Shown here in pieces: positions 63,340 through 64,000 of a stretch of 64,000 nt of DNA. The stretch comes from Balneolaceae bacterium UBA3186 (lineage in GTDB: Bacteria > Bacteroidota > Rhodothermia > Balneolales > Balneolaceae): NCBI GenBank assembly GCA_002364085.1, contig DEXK01000015.1, forward strand, positions 62,001-126,000, written 5' to 3'. The translations under genes and the position numbers were made by a program. The notes under the pieces are model-generated. The model saw only the letters and a program-made list of their open reading frames with translations. It was not told the DNA's origin and made no database searches. Each line of letters opens with the position of its first letter. Position 1 is the stretch's first letter.

Positions 63340-64000
63340 CTAGACCAACTGATGGCTTTCCGGCTGAATAACTACCTCATTCATAACAGAACCCGAGGGT
63401 TGATTTACTCCGTAATACACTGCTTCTGCCACTTCCTCAGGAGTTAGCATCATTTCTTTTTTAACTTTCATATCTACGCGATCATCATCCCAGAAAGCGG
63501 TATCTACTCCACCCAAATAGAACAATGAGTATTTGGTCTTTCCTCTTCTTTGTTCCTCTATTAGTGCTTTAACAAAGCCTTGGATTGCAAATTTAGAAGC
63601 TGAATATACTGAAGCATTTTTCATTACATATTTACCCATTGTGCCGGGGAAAAATACAACATTAGTTGGCTCGTCGGTATTCATGTGCTTCATTACCGTT
63701 TGCGTAACCAAGAAAGTGCCGTACACATTTACATCTATAATTTCTTTGGCGTCTTTCGGGTCTATATCCATAAATGGTTTGATGATTCCTTTTCCGAAAG
63801 CATTGATCAACACATCGATCTTACCAAGATTTTCTTCGATCTCCTGTGCCATATTTGCAACAGAATTTTGATTAGTAGCATCAACTTGAATGGCAAAAGC
63901 CTCTCCTCCACTGTCATTGATATGTTTGGCTACTTCTTCTGCTTTGGATTTATTTCGAGCAGCTAAAATTACTTTTGCTCCTTCCTTAGCAATTCGTTTT
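63340..64000 (-). CDS. short-chain dehydrogenase/reductase (5' end off the window)
   Basis: About 220 codons are visible. The frame stays open to the right edge: upstream of the internal Met at 63852 it reads AKEGAKVILAARN...GGEAFAIQVDATNQNSV, the second strand and acidic-residue region of an SDR, so the true start lies beyond 64000. VLINAFGKGIIKPF replaces the usual NNAG segment and YSASKFAIQGF carries the catalytic Tyr and Lys. The catalytic Ser strand reads VVFFPGTMGKY rather than the usual NISS, so Thr may substitute. Substrate unknown. Confidence 0.87.
   Translation of the reverse strand, partial: KRIAKEGAKVILAARNKSKAEEVAKHINDSGGEAFAIQVDATNQNSVANMAQEIEENLGKIDVLINAFGKGIIKPFMDIDPKDAKEIIDVNVYGTFLVTQTVMKHMNTDEPTNVVFFPGTMGKYVMKNASVYSASKFAIQGFVKALIEEQRRGKTKYSLFYLGGVDTAFWDDDRVDMKVKKEMMLTPEEVAEAVYYGVNQPSGSVMNEVVIQPESHQLV

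Overview
The window looks like a stretch of core chromosome from an AT-rich member of the Bacteroidota/Rhodothermota assemblage, most plausibly a Balneolaceae-type marine bacterium. The evidence is a SusC/SusD outer-membrane pair, a large TonB-dependent receptor with stacked N-terminal carboxypeptidase-regulatory-like domains, a CHRD protein ending in the NYPNPFNPST-type C-terminal sorting domain read by type IX secretion, a GWxTD-domain lipoprotein, many lipoboxes and almost no Shine-Dalgarno sequences. The genus is inferred. I see no insertion sequence, phage, integrase or CRISPR array.

Layout. 1-2.7 kb: a TetR regulator and fadE (cut by the left edge), with a candidate operator and promoter. 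2.7-5.6 kb: a secreted propeller-like protein and a tight redoxin-pdxH-trmB operon. 5.6-14.2 kb: the most unusual region, with a 1132-residue TonB-dependent receptor and three paralogous SGNH/GDSL-fold lipoproteins whose catalytic Ser and His positions are substituted. A small gene of unknown function sits in the opposite orientation between them, and a hairpin with a T-run lies upstream. 14.2-18 kb: a radical SAM protein, an unknown lipoprotein and a YtcJ-like amidohydrolase lipoprotein. 18-24.9 kb: a TPR histidine kinase, a Nudix hydrolase, pyrG, a glycerophosphodiesterase, rlmB and ndk. 25-29.5 kb: a composite class III nucleotide cyclase, mgsA and a DUF255 protein. 29.5-33.4 kb: an ECF sigma factor, its RskA-type anti-sigma factor and a four-CHRD secreted protein. 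33.4-43.4 kb: mostly housekeeping genes (mnmA, HNH nuclease, gdh, serS, Lrp-type regulator, sigma-54 activator, lptE, MBL hydrolase, rpmE). 43.4-51.6 kb: a MoxR-type ATPase, pabB, pyrD, a PorW/SprE-like TPR lipoprotein with a TonB-C-like tail, and pyk. 51.7-58.3 kb: GWxTD, SusC and SusD genes. 58.5-64 kb: a small lipoprotein, initiator tRNA, ornithine transaminase, an esterase, lysine 6-transaminase and a partial SDR.

How the genes work together. The outer-membrane theme recurs in two TonB-dependent uptake loci, LptE for LPS export, a T9SS cargo protein and a probable T9SS-related lipoprotein. Regulation is by one-component factors (TetR, Lrp, sigma-54 activator), an ECF/anti-sigma pair, a TPR histidine kinase and a cyclase. 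The two class III aminotransferases near the right end suggest catabolism of basic amino acids. The receptor plus degenerate SGNH lipoproteins at 5.6-14.2 kb is the best candidate for an undescribed system. pyrD is also notable: it has class 2 architecture but a cysteine at the usual catalytic serine position.
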